Shown here: positions 10,273-22,719 of the stretch, one piece after another
Position numbering within the stretch: the first letter of the stretch is position 1
Layout of the letters: each line of letters opens with the position of its first letter
NCBI GenBank assembly: GCA_002803225.1
Contig: NXFV01001091.1
Coordinates: 62,001 to 126,000 of the forward strand
Reading direction: 5' to 3'
Length of the DNA stretch: 64,000 bases
Source: Gamarada debralockiae
Lineage: Eukaryota; Ascomycota; Leotiomycetes; Helotiales; Hyphodiscaceae
Translations under genes and position numbers: made by a program
Notes under the pieces: model-generated
What the model was told of the DNA's origin: nothing
The model's input: the letters and a program-made list of their open reading frames with translations, nothing else
Database searches by the model: none

Positions 10273-13204
10273 TGCGCTGCCGGTGTAAAAGAACGGATCG
10301 TCCAACGCGCTGGAGAAACGTGGACTCTATGGTCTTTCTGTCTACCTCGTCGCAGAAGATGATTAGGTATGTCAAAGGATCTTTTGAAGTTATTAAAAGG
10401 AATATATAGGGTATCAAGAAGGGTAGTCGATCTCTCTCCTTTTGTGGAGGAACAAAGGTAATAATAAAGATGCTCCAAGAATGTGGCGAAGAGATATTCT
10501 ATAAGTTTTGAAATAAGATACAGTACAGCACAGCACAGTAAGAGCACAGTTGTATACAGTTCACGGACCCTCAATATTTCTACTGGCTACGTCGTAACGA
10601 GTAAAGGGGGTATCCATGTGTCTAGGACCCTCCCATTACGCTTCAAATCTCCATCGATCGCCAGCCGTACGGGGAACCAGCAAATCATCTGGACTAAAAC
10701 ACCAACTTTCCAGCATTAGAGAGACAAGCTTGCGCCACCAGTGCGGGATTCAATCTCGATTCACCATATTGTCTCTTAAAACTGCATATTTTGGAACCGT
10801 TCCATCGACGTGCGTCCTGGACTCCTGCACCGAAGAAAATTCTGATGCCTTTCAAAGCAGCTCCGTCGGCTCTAAGAAGCCTTGGCACAATGAGGGTATC
10901 ATGGATGGAGCAAGTAAGTAACCTCCGCACAATCTTTCTGAAGAAGATTCGAAGCGTTGAACAGGGGCAGGAGGTGGCGGAAGAGGAGTGGTTCAATTGG
11001 CGGCGGGGAGATATCAATTAAGCTGTTACGAGTCAGAGAATTGGGTTTTCAGGGGGAAGGAGATGCCGAAGAAAGATCTTCTAGAAGTCTTCTTTGTAAG
11101 CCCACAAAATGGTGGGGGTTTGAGGGAGCGACCTAGCTGCCGCTGCATAGCGTGCTACAACAACCGAGTAGCGCAACATCAAATTGTAACCTTCGTGCTC
11201 GTAGTAGTGCTGTAACCATATGCAAGCAAACGAAAGTTCGGCGCATCAATCTCCGCTGGGCAGAAGAAGGGGGGACTACGGCTAACGCCTTCAACACCGC
11301 CGAAGTGGCGAGAGTGCTAGACAGTGACTTCGCAAACCCTTTTCGAATCTCGGGTCCGCGGCCCATGCAGGAACAATCAAAGACTCCATCTGAGATACCT
11401 GAACCCAGCACCAAGGTTTTCAGAACACCGGCCTGTTCAAAAGGCATGTGATTGGGAAGTTGAGGTACTATCCTATGAAAAACAGTATGCACCTCGTCTG
11501 CATGTCGTATGCAAGTCATCTAATGCACTTTATTTATCCTCTCTCCATTCTGCCGTCTTTCGAAGCTTCTGAAACAATTCTGCTTCATCGTCTCAACATT
11601 TCCCCGTCCGATGTCTGATCAGCCTGTTTCCATACCTAACGGGTTCGGAAAAGACCCCCCACGTCGCCTATTCAATAGGGGAGATTATTTTCAGCTGCCA
11701 GAGTCAAATCTGGGGGAATTTCCTTCACATCTGAACACGATAATAATCCCGAGTCTGAAGAGTTTAGCTTTTTGGCAAATATGGTGTAGAATGATAGGCC
11801 ATCCGGATGAACTCCTCCATGTTTCAAGGCAAAGTTGCTCGGGGTGTAAAGTCAGATTTTGGCCCCTTGATGTTCCCCTTGATGTTCCCCTTTTCTTTGC
11901 CGAATTTGTCATTTTTCAGCATTGGAGTTGAACGCCTTCGGACTTTTTGCGGTGATATGTTGCGAGTGCATGCTGCCACGTCACGAGAAATAGGAATGAA
12001 ATCTGTAGAAGCAACGCCTCAAAAATATGCGTCCACTCAGCGTGACAAAGTCCATTAACCTCAAGATGCGGCGCAGCTTTTCTCCAATGCAAATGTCTTC
12101 TGTGTTCTGCGATCTTGTCTTATATCTCACATTCAACATCAAAAGCTTCATGGATCTTCGGGTAGCTCATCCGCAGGCGTTGCAAAGAGCTGAAAGACTC
12201 TAAGCATATCATAAGCAAATTGAGACGTATACCGTAAGATGGCGTGTTCGAACCTTTGGTCCGGATGACTTCCGCTTCGAAGGGAGATCTTCCATCTCAG
12301 CCATCAATCCCTCAACTTCCGTATCCTGCGTCAGCACATCTGATATCCTACCCAGTGGATTGCCGACCGGGCATAGAACGACAAGATATTTGTCCTTTTA
12401 CCTTCCTAAACAATGCATGGCCGAGAGCGGTTCCATTGAACGCCTTGGATGAAGTTTCTCCAGGTTCTCAATCTAGGGGATGGGCTGTGATGCTTTGGAG
12501 AACACACGGGAGCTTCGTGCCTCTGAAATGGAGTATTGTGAAAGTCGGAACGCTTTTTCCGATTCCTTTTGTCAAAAATCGTTTCTTCAGGGAGGTTGAA
12601 ATTGAGACCGGCGCTCACCGCAAATGCAAAAAATAGAAAAGTTTTGGTTTCACAAGATCCTCCCCGAGGCTTAGAGGCTTAGCCGTCTCAGCCACCTCCG
12701 CAAGTGAGCACATCGGACTGATGAACGGAGATGAAGATTGGAATTGCTTGTTTGTCTGTTTTATAGCGACGCCTTCTTTTGTTGTATTGGTTCTTGAATT
12801 CTTGGGGTCACTGAATATGCAGATTACTCCCTTGCATGGGCTTGATTCAACTCTGCTGAGGACCAGAGGAGATGCTGTACAGTATTTGTACAATCATTGC
12901 AGGGTAGTTAGTTTGATATAACTAAATCAAGGGCGAGTGAGTGTTCTACAAGAATGACCAATGTCACCGATTTCTTTTAATTCACTCAACAAAATTGAAA
13001 CATTTCTTTAATCCCTTCAATTGTCACCTGAAAAGTTATCCCTGAAGCCCACTTCTAGCGATCAAATCGTCGAATGTACAAACACTTGTGTAAGTCTGCC
13101 AAATGACATACACTTCTCGAATGCCTATGGCCAAGAGTGGAGTGAACCTCCAGTGACCTCTACCTTATCAGCAAGACACCACCAGAACCCCATTGGGTAT
13201 TGGG
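10273..13204. other. Long gene-poor stretch
   Basis: Nearly 3 kb with only short, unrelated open frames. I see a possible dehydrogenase remnant near 11.4 kb (listed separately) and a perfect 12-base tandem duplication of ccttgatgttcc around 11868-11892. Otherwise no RNA gene, transposon or repeat is recognisable. Confidence 0.5.
11320..11485 (-). pseudogene. Possible fragment of an MDR-type alcohol dehydrogenase/quinone reductase
   Basis: A minus-strand frame contains VPQLPNHMPFEQAGVL, which resembles the segment before the nucleotide-binding fold in fungal medium-chain dehydrogenase/reductases. The residues after it (VLGSGISDGVFD) match only loosely, and no Rossmann motif or zinc ligands are nearby. 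This could be a chance resemblance; I list it as a weak relic. Confidence 0.22.
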
Positions 13205-13755
13205 AGTAACTACCGAGGTACCGCCTGCACATAACTAGGAATGCCAGGCAACGGCGAAGCGCCTACCGGCTGCCTAGGTATCGTTTGTCCTGGACGACTC
13301 TCGAAATAAATCGACGTTTACCCTTGAGGCATCATCCCAGGAGGATACATAACCGGTGGGCCCGTAGCTAGAGGATGCCTAGGAGGAAGCCCTGCGGTGC
13401 CACACCTGGTTAATATATACTAGCGGTGAGAACTGAGGCATCATTCCCGAAGGGAACCCATGCGGAAAACCTGGAAGTAGGTATTGAGGGCCTGGTGTCA
13501 TGAATGGCTATGCTGAGGAGGGATGGGAAAGTAAGTTGGTGGGTGGGAATTCGGGCGGTCGGAACTTCGGAGGTGGCTGTGGGTTATTGTAGTAGTTGCA
13601 GTGAGGGAAGGTTGGGGGAGTAGGCTAGTCGTGGGAGAGATATACTGTGGAGTACGAGGGAAGAAGGGAGGTGGATGAAGGTAAAGACCGGTAAAGGGAG
13701 GATGCGATACGCGTTGAGTTGGATCGAAGGGTGGTGGAAGGGGATAGATGGACAT
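13205..13755 (-). pseudogene. Decayed Pro/Met-rich gene, copy A of a tandem pair
   Basis: The minus strand starts at 13755 with MSIYPLPPPFDPTQRVSHPP, almost the same as the start of copy B one kilobase away. Further on it reads GFPSGMMPQFSPLVY and, in another frame, PPVMYPPGMMPQG near 13320-13360. Stops and frame changes break the message in between. The intact ancestor was evidently a Pro/Gln/Met-rich, low-complexity protein, which I do not recognise. Similarity with copy B extends into the flanks. Confidence 0.5.
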
Positions 13756-14177
13756 GGTTACTGATATTGATTTCTAGTAAGTCTGAATCAGAAAGGCGAA
13801 TAGAGACAAGTAATGAGGTGCCTATCCCTATTATCAGCATAGGAAGTAGAGAAGAGAAAGAGGGATTAATTATATACTGGGAGTTAGAGCTCAGCATAGC
13901 TCACAGCTCCAGTCATCACTGAGTAATATTGACTTATGAACTCCTCTATGCATCTATCTTAACTCAATATGACATCTTGATTATTGACTCCATTCTGACG
14001 TCTGTTTCTGCAAACAGTGACTCCCAAGACCATCTACCACTTTCACCCAGTCATTTCACGCATCTTCATCGCGCACAATGGTTGGGCATCTGACAAGAAA
14101 AAGCTTAAGTAATCGAAATCTCTCTATTATTTGCTACTACTGGTAATTAAGAGTCTAAATGTACGTCTAAAGCTGCA

Positions 14178-14793
14178 TTATAAATATCCCTTTATCGAAG
14201 GCCGCTTCACATTGACAGTTATCCGCACTGGGCAACCCTCCCACAATTTGCGCGGGTCCCACCATTTGAACGTATATGGAATGGCCGACTGCATCGTGGA
14301 TTGGCCAGGTGATGAGGTTGCTGAGCCTGGTTGCAAAAATATGTACCCAGACGACATAGGTGGTGAACCACGTGGTTGAATCATGCCTGGATCGTACATG
14401 GACATCGGAGGTAAATTTTGAGGCACTGTGGTTTGTTGGTAAAGCATTTGATAGTAGAGTGATGGGAATTGACGCATCATGTTTGAATAGAACATCGGAG
14501 AAAAGTCTTGGGGGCAGGGTACTGTGAACTGCCGCAGTTGTGGTGGTGGAAGCAAGTGGTAGTATTGTAATTGGGGCTGCTGAGCCTGCTGTAGCGAGTA
14601 TTGGAAGTGAGGCTATTGAGGTCGCTGTAGTGGTTGTGGTGGGGTAGGGTGCGGTGAGTACGATGGTGGAAGCAGACTGAGACTAGAGTACGATGGAGGT
14701 AATGTGCTGGATGAGGCTAATGAAGGCATAAGGTGGAGGCTGGGATACACGGCGAGTTGGGTCAAAGGGTAGAGGAAGGGGATAGGCGCACAT
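14178..14793 (-). pseudogene. Decayed Pro/Met-rich gene, copy B of a tandem pair
   Basis: The minus strand begins at 14793 with MCAYPLPLPFDPTRRVSQPP and reaches a stop after about 35 codons. A second open piece (14555-14178) carries MFYSNMMRQFPSLYYQ and MSMYDPGMIQPRGSPPMSSG. It aligns in order with copy A, 1038 bp away start to start. The protein would be Pro/Gln/Met-rich with no identifiable domain. Splicing might rescue part of it, but in-frame stops and the matching decay in copy A argue against function. Confidence 0.5.
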
Positions 14794-15963
14794 AGTCGCT
14801 CGTGGAGTTATTTTTGAAAATCTTTTGCCAAGGAGTAGGGGTTTTGTCTGTATTGATTGTAAGAAAGAGAAAGGCTACTATATAGTAGCAAAGGAGGCTG
14901 AGGTAGCGACTACTCCTTTCCGTCAACTATTTATGGAATGATGTTGAGATCAAAAGCCATATTAATCTGTAGCTTGACTCAATTTGAGCCTTTTTTTCAT
15001 CCCGTCTGTCGAGAAGATGGATACTTTTGTATGCAAGCTCTGCAAATGATGACCCCTGAGTCTACCATCCTCGCTTAAGCTCCTTGTGGACAGAGCAGTG
15101 ATTTCAAGTCATATAAGGAGAATTTTCCGGTGAGGACCCGCATCTGGGAAAGGAGCATGACAGATTCAAGTGTTCACCAGAAGGCTTGCACAGTATTCAA
15201 GTTCCAACTCAGGAGACACTCGGTCACGACAAAATGAAGTGCACGTGATGTTCATATTTCTTTGGCCCCTCGCAGTAGTCTCATCAATTCAAATAAGCAA
15301 TTCATCTCTAAACAAACACACCCATGGGTAGATGGAAGCCCCCCAAACCCCTGTGCATCAAAGGCGAGAACGACTTAGGCTAGGCACGTAAGCTATAGAG
15401 TCGACCACGATTCAATTCTAGGCGGCAATGAACAGCGGAGCTGTAACGTGTGTTATAGTTGAGATGCAAATAAGATGTTGGGTGGTTCCCCTTTTTTAGC
15501 TCCCTTTTGGATTTCCCTTCCCTTTTGAGTTTTTGACTTCTGTTTTAGGTGGGTGGACTTCGGTCCGTTCACCAGAAGTGAATATGTAAACAGGGGCAAG
15601 CGAAAGGACTAGCAGGTTGGGTTGGGGATGTCTTCCACCACCCTAACTTCTAGGGGTATGAATTGGGACTATAATCGAAACCATATAAATTCGAGGTAGG
15701 ATCAACATCACTGGGTCGATCCTATTGGTTGAGGTGGCTTCGAGAGGCATATATCTCTCGATATGGAATCACACGTTTCATGCATGAGCTTCAACGATGA
15801 TAAGCCTTGCTCTCCACCCTTCAGGAAAGGCAACGTAAGTTGATTCATAACTCTAACCGCTCATAGAGCAAGTCCTCTCCCGTGAGATGCGCCGCATCAA
15901 TGCATTTTCTTAAGCCTAAACTCCAAGTATGCTCCACATGCTCATCCAATTCCTCATCAGCCA
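14794..15963. other. Intergenic, no gene seen
   Basis: The left part is the flank of the duplicated unit; the rest shows only short open frames. No RNA gene or mobile element is recognised. Confidence 0.45.
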
Positions 15964-16525
15964 TCACGCCGGCCTCCGTCTTGCAAACTCCTCCAAATCC
16001 GCCCTTGTAGCAACGCCCAGCACGAATCTCCTCCTCTCATCCGTAACAACAGCAAATTCCTGCTTCCCTTCCTCTCCATTCTCGCCTCCATTGAAGAACA
16101 TCTCCAGTTCCTCCAACGGCGTATCCATCGTAATGACCTTATAAACTCTGCCTTTCCGTCGGAACTTGACCATAGCTTTGCTAACTTCGTCGGTTTCTTT
16201 TACTTTGCCAGTATCGAGGAGTATTCGCAGGTGAGGGATCGAGAGGTAGCCGAGGAGGGCGCGGGTGGTGTCTGAGACTACTGTGAGGTGCGTGTAGTCG
16301 CGTTCGAATGCGGAGAGAAGAGCGTGGGATATGGGGTCTGTTGGGTTGCAAGATAATGCGGAAGGAAGATCGAGATCTTCAACGGTGGCCTGGGGAAGTT
16401 AGTTGGCATGGTCGTGTTGGGGGTTGAGGTGAGGGGTTTCTAGGACTCACTCCTCTGTATCTGTGCGCCAGTTTGGAGAGAGTGCTGGCTTTGGGAGCCG
16501 CATCATTGCTGTCGTTGGTAGACAT
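15964..16525 (-). CDS. Small CBS-domain protein
   Basis: Minus-strand exons are 16525..16451 and 16389..15964 (61 bp intron with GTGAGT donor), giving 166 residues. The protein is essentially one CBS pair. The first motif spans about 30-80, with DPISHALLSAF and HLTVVSDTTRALLGYLS. The second spans about 110-160, with VYKVITMDTPLEELEMFF followed by EFAVVTDERRRFVLGVATRA. CBS pairs usually bind adenine nucleotides and act as regulatory modules; the partner is unknown. The start MSTNDSND is the only in-frame ATG before the intron. It diverges from the phosphate carrier gene 0.7 kb away. Confidence 0.88.
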
Positions 16526-17246
16526 GTTGGGTTATTCAACGTTGTTGAACTGTCAATTGTTGATCGCAAAGAACCTTGGTGTTGGCTTGAAATTTTGAAA
16601 CCTCCTTTTACACTGGCGGTCAATTATTGGTCAATTCCACAAACAACCCGTGATTCCCGACAAATCTGTGATTGAAGCCTTTTGAGATGAAACTCCACCG
16701 GAAGAAATTTGATTTTATCTCAATAAATTATATCTTCATAAAAGTCGGAATTCAAATTGCTGCTCCTCACCCAGCCGTCCCATCCCGCGGCAGTCGACGT
16801 CACAGCGACTAAAAGAGCGAGCTGGTCCAAGCTCCCTCTCTCCGCAACCCCATCCACTGTTGGTTCTTTAACTCGGTCCAACTTCCTTCAACATCACAAC
16901 GCTCGTCCACGACAAAGTGCTTCGCACGCGCTGGTCGCAATTGATCCTGATCGACCTCCTCCCTTATCGATACTCAGTGAGCATCTGAGACGATAATTGT
17001 TACTAGCAAGAAAGTGCCGGCCATTCCCCATACTCGGAGATCATCCGATAAGCCCGAATTGTACGTTGGATTGACCCTGTTCTATCGTTTTATGATGTCA
17101 ACTTATCAATTTATTTCGAGATAATAAGCTCTGAATTCGGACAAACAATTCTCTTCAGACCTACCATTTTTTTTGATGTGCGTTGTGTTGCATTGTTTTG
17201 AATGACCATTCCCCTTCACCAGGCTGACAGTACCAGATCGCCCAAG
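16526..17246. promoter_or_regulatory. Divergent intergenic region between CBS protein and phosphate carrier
   Basis: 720 bp separate the two start codons, so both promoters must lie here. I see no clear TATA box, only generally pyrimidine-rich tracts near the carrier start. No other gene is seen. Confidence 0.5.
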
Positions 17247-18840
17247 ATGCCTCTCCTCTTCCCTACCCAGTAAGTAATTATCGGCGCAATTAATTTCCAG
17301 CTCCGGGGCCCAGCTTGGTGCCCTGCTTCTTCTCCTATCCAGCGAATGCTGAATGCGAATTCTTAACAGAGACACTCTGCATGATGTCTTCCATCCTACT
17401 ATCCCTTTCGGTCGACGACCCGAAACCTCTCCCGAACCAGCTCCCGCCGCTCCAAAGCGGACACCTCTCCAAGCTCGATCAGAGTTGTATACAACTTGGT
17501 CAGTCGTGGATGAGGCGAAGAAAAAGGTCAATGCTTTGAGCGAGGAAGCTACAAAGGAGTTCGAGAAGGCTAGTGCGAAAGCTCAAGCTAAAGCCGGTCA
17601 CATCGAGCTGTATACCGCCAAGTACTATGCTTCTTGCACGTTCGGCGGTCTACTTGCATGTGTAAGTAAAGTCCTCGCGGACTCTCGCACGCTTATATCG
17701 CAACCTCTGAAGCTACGGCCTGACGATCAATGACAGGGTCTTACTCACACTGCAGTCACACCCCTCGATCTGGTCAAATGTCGTCGCCAAGTCGATTCTA
17801 AGATGTACACTGGCAACTTCCAAGCCTGGGGCAAGATCGGCCGCGCCGAAGGATTCCGCGGAATCTACACTGGATGGTCCCCAACCTTCTTCGGGTACAG
17901 TGCCCAAGGAGCCTTCAAATACGGAGGATATGAATTCTTCAAGAAGTTCTACTCTGATCTCGTCGGTACCGAGAATGCCTACAAGTACAAGACTTCTCTT
18001 TACTTGACTGCGTCTGCCTCTGCCGAATTCATCGCCGATGTAGCTCTCTGTCCATTCGAAGCCGTTAAGGTTCGTATGCAAACCACCATCCCTCCATTCG
18101 CCAAAGGCACCTTCGATGGTATCTCCCAGGTCGTTGCAAAGGAAGGCACCGCTGGTCTCTACAAGGGCTTGTATCCTCTCTGGGGACGTCAAATCCCTTA
18201 CACCATGATGAAATTCGCATCCTTCGAAACCATTGTTGAGATGATCTACGTGCGTCTTCCGGGTAAGAAGTCTGATTACGGCAAAGCCGCTCAGACAGCT
18301 GTCTCTTTCACTGCTGGTTATCTTGCTGGTATTCTCTGCGCTATTGTCTCTCATCCTGCTGATGTTATGGTAAGTTCTAGAGTCTGAGACATATTGAGAT
18401 TCAAGACTAAGAAGAAAACAGGTCTCCAAACTCAATGCCAACCGCCAACCTGGCGAAGCCTTCGGAGCTGCCATGGGTCGCATCTATAAGGAAATTGGAT
18501 TTATTGGTCTCTGGAACGGTCTGCCGGTCAGAATTGTTATGATTGGCACGGTTCGTATTCTCGATACTTCTTCTGTCCCCTTCCCCCTTCAGGCCGTTCG
18601 AGAGTTGTAGGGCATGGGTGGAGTCCCAGTGTCTCGCATCTCCTGAATCATGCTGAAATATCCCTCAAGGAAGACGTGCTAACGATCTCGAATAGTTGAC
18701 TGGTCTTCAATGGATGATTTACGTGAGTTTGTACTTTCCTACTGAGAGTGTATTTTCCTAACAGGTGCCAGGATTACTTCAAGATCTTCATGGGACTTCC
18801 GACGACTGGAGGTGCTGCACCACCCCCAAAGAAAGAATAG
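17247..18840 (+). CDS. Mitochondrial phosphate carrier (SLC25A3/Mir1-Pic2 type)
   Basis: Exons are 17247..17269, 17370..17661, 17737..18369, 18422..18550, 18696..18722 and 18772..18840, giving 390 residues. Three mitochondrial-carrier repeats are visible, each with its signature: [20 protein letters not shown] and [10 protein letters not shown]. The block [20 protein letters not shown] is diagnostic of the phosphate carrier. It imports phosphate with protons across the inner mitochondrial membrane for ATP synthesis. The N-terminal 75 residues are an extension rich in Pro and Ala. The protein ends in a short Pro/Lys tail (PPPKKE). The last three exons are very small (129, 27 and 69 nt), but phase and sequence agree with the family throughout. 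Confidence 0.95.
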
Positions 18841-19427
18841 ATTTCCGAGCTCAAGGGTTTTGTAACGGGGACAGACGGGAGATGGGAGAAGGCAGAGGGG
18901 TTGGTTTTATCTCCATTCAGCTTTTGTACGAAATATATGTGAAATGCAATGAATTACATTACTAGCACTGAACATGAACCCGCTCGTATAAAAAGCCACA
19001 CAAGATTACAATCACTCAGTTAATTGGAGCGACTGAACTCAAATCATGGGATTTGAATGTCAGGCCTATAGAGAAACTCAATTCGCATTCTTTTTGTTCT
19101 GACAGGAAGCTCCAAGTCAGGGGGGTCGATGCCTGACTTGCCTTCCATTTTCTCTCACGACCCCGCATTTTGCGCCCGGAATTGCCCCACCATCGGAGCA
19201 ATTCCAAGCTGCACAACACCTCGGCCAGAAGTCAGTTGAACCGTAAATACGGAAAGTGGAATATCCCCGCTTCCGTGTCATTGATTTCCGAGTCAACATA
19301 TAAATACCATTTTCCTCCAAAAAGAGCTTCCCTTATTATATTTCTCCGAAACCTTGTCCGTCATACATCTCTTTACATTAACCACCAATTTCACGAATTC
19401 AGAAAAGATTAAGATACGATAGCAAAA
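18841..19427. other. Intergenic spacer
   Basis: Carrier 3' flank and alcohol dehydrogenase promoter. Nothing else is recognised. Confidence 0.5.
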
Positions 19428-21418
19428 ATGGCCGCAGCAGCTACCCCAAAGACCTTCGACATCCCAAAGAAATACAAAGCAATAGTCTACGACAAGCCCG
19501 GCACAATCTCTACCAAGATCGAGGAATTGGAGACGCCTGAGCCAGGTCCTGGGGATGTGCTTGTTCGATTGTAAGTCTTGCACATCTACGTTTTCAAGTT
19601 TCAATTGAGAAGACAATTTGGCTAATTGATCTGTGAATAGAACCCATTCTGGCGTCTGCCATTCGGATATGGGCGTTATGGAGAATTCCTGGAGAGGATG
19701 TGAGTTTGAGACACTATTTGGTGAGGGGAGGAATGGATGATAATGGACTGCAGTGCCGTACCCTACGCAACCTGGTCAGGTTGGTGGTCATGAAGGTGTC
19801 GGTACGTCCGAGATCGGGCTTCCTTCCCGATCAAGCCTGATCTGATATCTCGTAGGCATCGTCCACAAGCTCGGCCCTGGGTCAGAGAATGGAAGAATCA
19901 AAGTCGGCGATCGAGTTGGAATCAAGGTGGGTACACTCTGATAGAAGGAGAGAATAGAAGGAGTGACGGAATTGGAGGCTAAGAACTCTATAGTGGATTG
20001 CGTATGCCTGCGGTGCTTGGTAGGTACCTGGGGAGCCCTCTAGGACTTTTGAATAAGGAATCAGTCTAACTTCTCAATCTTGAAGCCCTCCTTGCTTGCA
20101 CGGAAAGGACGGAGTCTGCTTTGTGAGCGCCTGATCTTCTTTTCAGCGTTGCCTAGCTAATGTCGCTCCAATACAGAACCAGAAGATCTCCGGCTACTAC
20201 TGTATGTTGAGTCATTAACGCGCTTGATAAGGTAACCATGAACTGAGCATCTGCAGATCCTGGAACCTTCCAACAATACGCACTGGCACCAGCCAACTAC
20301 GTGACACCTATTCCTGAAGCCTTGAAGTCCGAAGACGCCGCTCCGTTGCTTTGTGCCGGAGTGACAACGTGAGTGTGGAAAACCACAGCCCCAGGGCCGC
20401 AAAAGGGGCCGCATGTACTAGGCGAAGCTGAGCACATTTTTAGATATTCAGCCTTACGCAAGTCGGATGCGAAGAGTGGCGAATGGGTTGTAATCGGTAT
20501 GAGTTCCCTGTCTGATTTGATATATAATTTTTTGCTGACTTGTGGTAGCGGGTGCTGGTGGTGGATTGGTATGCGACCCCTTTTTTAGCCGCGCTTCTGC
20601 CTGTACTGATGAGGCATTAGGGACATCTCGCCTGCCAGATTGGATCCCGTGGAATGGCCCTTCGCATTATTGGAATTGATCATGGAAGCAAAGAACACCT
20701 TGTCAAGGATTGTGGTGCTGAGGTCTTCATTGACCGTTCGTAGCCTCCGCCTCCTTTCTTTCTATGGTAGCCTGTTTCAGAAAACGCGAGACGTGGTTCA
20801 CCTCCTTACCTCACGTCTCTTGATTCAAATTCGCCACACCTATTCGTTTCCAGGAGAGGTTACGCTGACTCCGAGTCCTTGAATAGTCACCAAATTCGAT
20901 GACAAAACAATCGCGGAGGAAGTCAAGAAAGTCACTGGTGGCCTTGGAGCGCAGGCAGTCGTTGTCTGCACGGCTTCAAATCGTGCCTATGCTCAAGCTC
21001 TCGACTTCTTGAGATTTGGTGGGACTCTGGTCTGCGTGGGTATGCCAGAGGGCGAAAGCCAGCCAATTGCGAAGAGTACGAAATGCTACCCCTTTAGACA
21101 TATCCCCTTTCACATGCGCTCTCAATCCCTCACCGAGTACCCATTTCGCCCCCCTTTCCAGGAGCCTCTAGCCCCTCAGAATGCAAGTACTGACTTTGCT
21201 TTCCTCCAGGCTATCCAGCAGCGATGGTCGCAAAGGAACATAACATCAAGGGCTCCGCTGTAGGTAATCAGCGTGAAGCCCTGGAGGTCCTCGATATGGC
21301 CGCGCGTGGGCTGGTAAAGACTCATCTCCGGGTGGAGAAGATGGAGAAGTTGACCGAAGTCTTCCAAGAAATGTCTGAGGGCAAGATGCAGGGGAGAGTA
21401 GTACTTGATCTCCAATGA
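19428..21418 (+). CDS. Zinc-dependent alcohol dehydrogenase, 13 exons
   Basis: Exons: 19428..19570, 19641..19699, 19754..19801, 19856..19926, 19994..20019, 20086..20122, 20177..20201, 20257..20368, 20444..20496, 20549..20568, 20621..20735, 20887..21075 and 21210..21418; 368 residues. Catalytic zinc ligands are in SGVCHSD and GGHEGVG. The structural zinc cysteines are in YACGACPPCLHGKDGVC. The nucleotide fold is GAGGGLGHLACQIG, followed by the acidic residue in IIGIDHG that favours NAD. The family oxidises primary alcohols or reduces aldehydes in the cytosol. Introns are mostly 52-75 bp and several exons are tiny (20, 25, 26 and 37 nt), yet every join keeps phase and reproduces family sequence. 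It is intact, unlike the relic dehydrogenase 3.4 kb downstream. Confidence 0.93.
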
Positions 21419-22719
21419 ATAGGCAGAACTGTAAAGTAGGGAGTATGGTGGTAGAGGAGTTGAGGAATTTAGTAGCACAGGGCTGAAGTGGCAAATGATT
21501 AAAATGTAGATTGACTTTGACTTCGACTTCGGGCACACGGACGAACTCCCATGTCTTAATGACTTTCAATTGGGCAAGTGTGAATTCGAAGGAAACGGGT
21601 GTGGGACCAATCAAGGAAGCCTACAAAGAGCTGAAATCTATCACGGAGCCTCCTGTCAGAACAACGGTTCCCCCGAGGCACCAACAGATCTTCTAGATGC
21701 GTAAACTTTTGATATGAACCCTTGAGATGTCATCATGGGTGTTGAAATAATCTGAATGATTTAGACTGAAATCGAAATGTCGATCTCTCATCGTGTGGTG
21801 TGGCACAGCACAGATTCGCACCGATTTGGATTTCGGCGTTGGGCCCTGTTTGAACGGGTAACTGTCACTTGACGGAGTCTTCATGCGGATTCGTGCATAG
21901 GTGGTATGCAAATCAGAACAAGGGCATGTTGGAGACGGCCCAAAGCCGTTTGCATATGCCCCAGCTGTACTGTGATTGTGATCCTGCGTCCAAACGGCCA
22001 CGACGGTCCTTTCAGCAAATCCAATATTTCCCACCACCACCATCAATTCGCTCCACCAACACCGGATCCTTCGGGAGCAGATATTGGCCGGTAGATGCTT
22101 TATATCGGCAGTTGGGTTTCTGAGGATGAAGGATTGAAGACGATCAGTGAAATCAGCCTGACTACTAGACAGAACGTATCTTGATACTAATCTTTTAGAA
22201 GATAGAAGGGCTGGCGTCGCGGGGAAAGTTCGCTCTTTTTCAGCTCCTCGGCCTCGAACTCGCCAAAAAGCCGCTCCTTGCCAGTGCTCCCAAATCCTCA
22301 CTGGACCGACTTGCGATCCAAATTACTGACCCCAGTCACCGCGTTAGAGAACCAACGACACCTTAAGAGTCACCCTTCGCCGCAGACGGACATGTCCTCG
22401 ATCCCATGCACCGTGGCTTTCAGGTTGATGCTCCAACATACATATCACACAAACTTTTCCCATGGAAGCCTTGTCTCTTCCAGCCGGCCCTTTAAAAGAC
22501 CTCCCGCGACCACTTTAGAGACCGTGCAGATTCCCCTAAGCGCTGTTGGAAACAGAAGGCTGAGTTCTGTTGTTACTTTGCACAAGGTTTTTGGATACTT
22601 ACTCCGAAGGAACCCCTATAGGCAGAAGAACGAAAACTATCATCATCCTTCCGCTATATAAGAGGCACAATTCCAACTATGGCTTCACTAATTTCAGTTC
22701 AATCGACCCTTATATCCTC
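21419..22719. other. Intergenic, no supported gene
   Basis: A 200-codon minus-strand frame (22301-21693) lies here but has no recognisable domain. The right end is the leader of the SWIM gene. Confidence 0.45.

Larger units (their letters stand above)
13205..15090. repeat. Diverged tandem duplication of about 1 kb
   Basis: The two Pro/Met-rich relics and their upstream flanks correspond. For example gcaaacagtgactcccaag near 14010 matches gcaaatgatgacccctgag near 15043, and gaactgaggcatcatt near 13430 matches gaattgacgcatcatg near 14466. The unit is about 1.03 kb, with no obvious target-site duplication. Confidence 0.5.

Noticed and set aside
12240..12320. tRNA-like A-box and GGTTCGAA string on the minus strand
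   Set aside because: The T-arm and acceptor stems do not pair and no anticodon arm forms, so it is not a tRNA gene.
17713..18483. 256-codon frame antisense to the phosphate carrier
   Set aside because: It lies wholly within a well-supported carrier gene and is a shadow of codon bias.
21693..22301. 202-codon minus-strand frame upstream of the SWIM gene
   Set aside because: No recognisable motif, and its frame shows no conserved-looking blocks.
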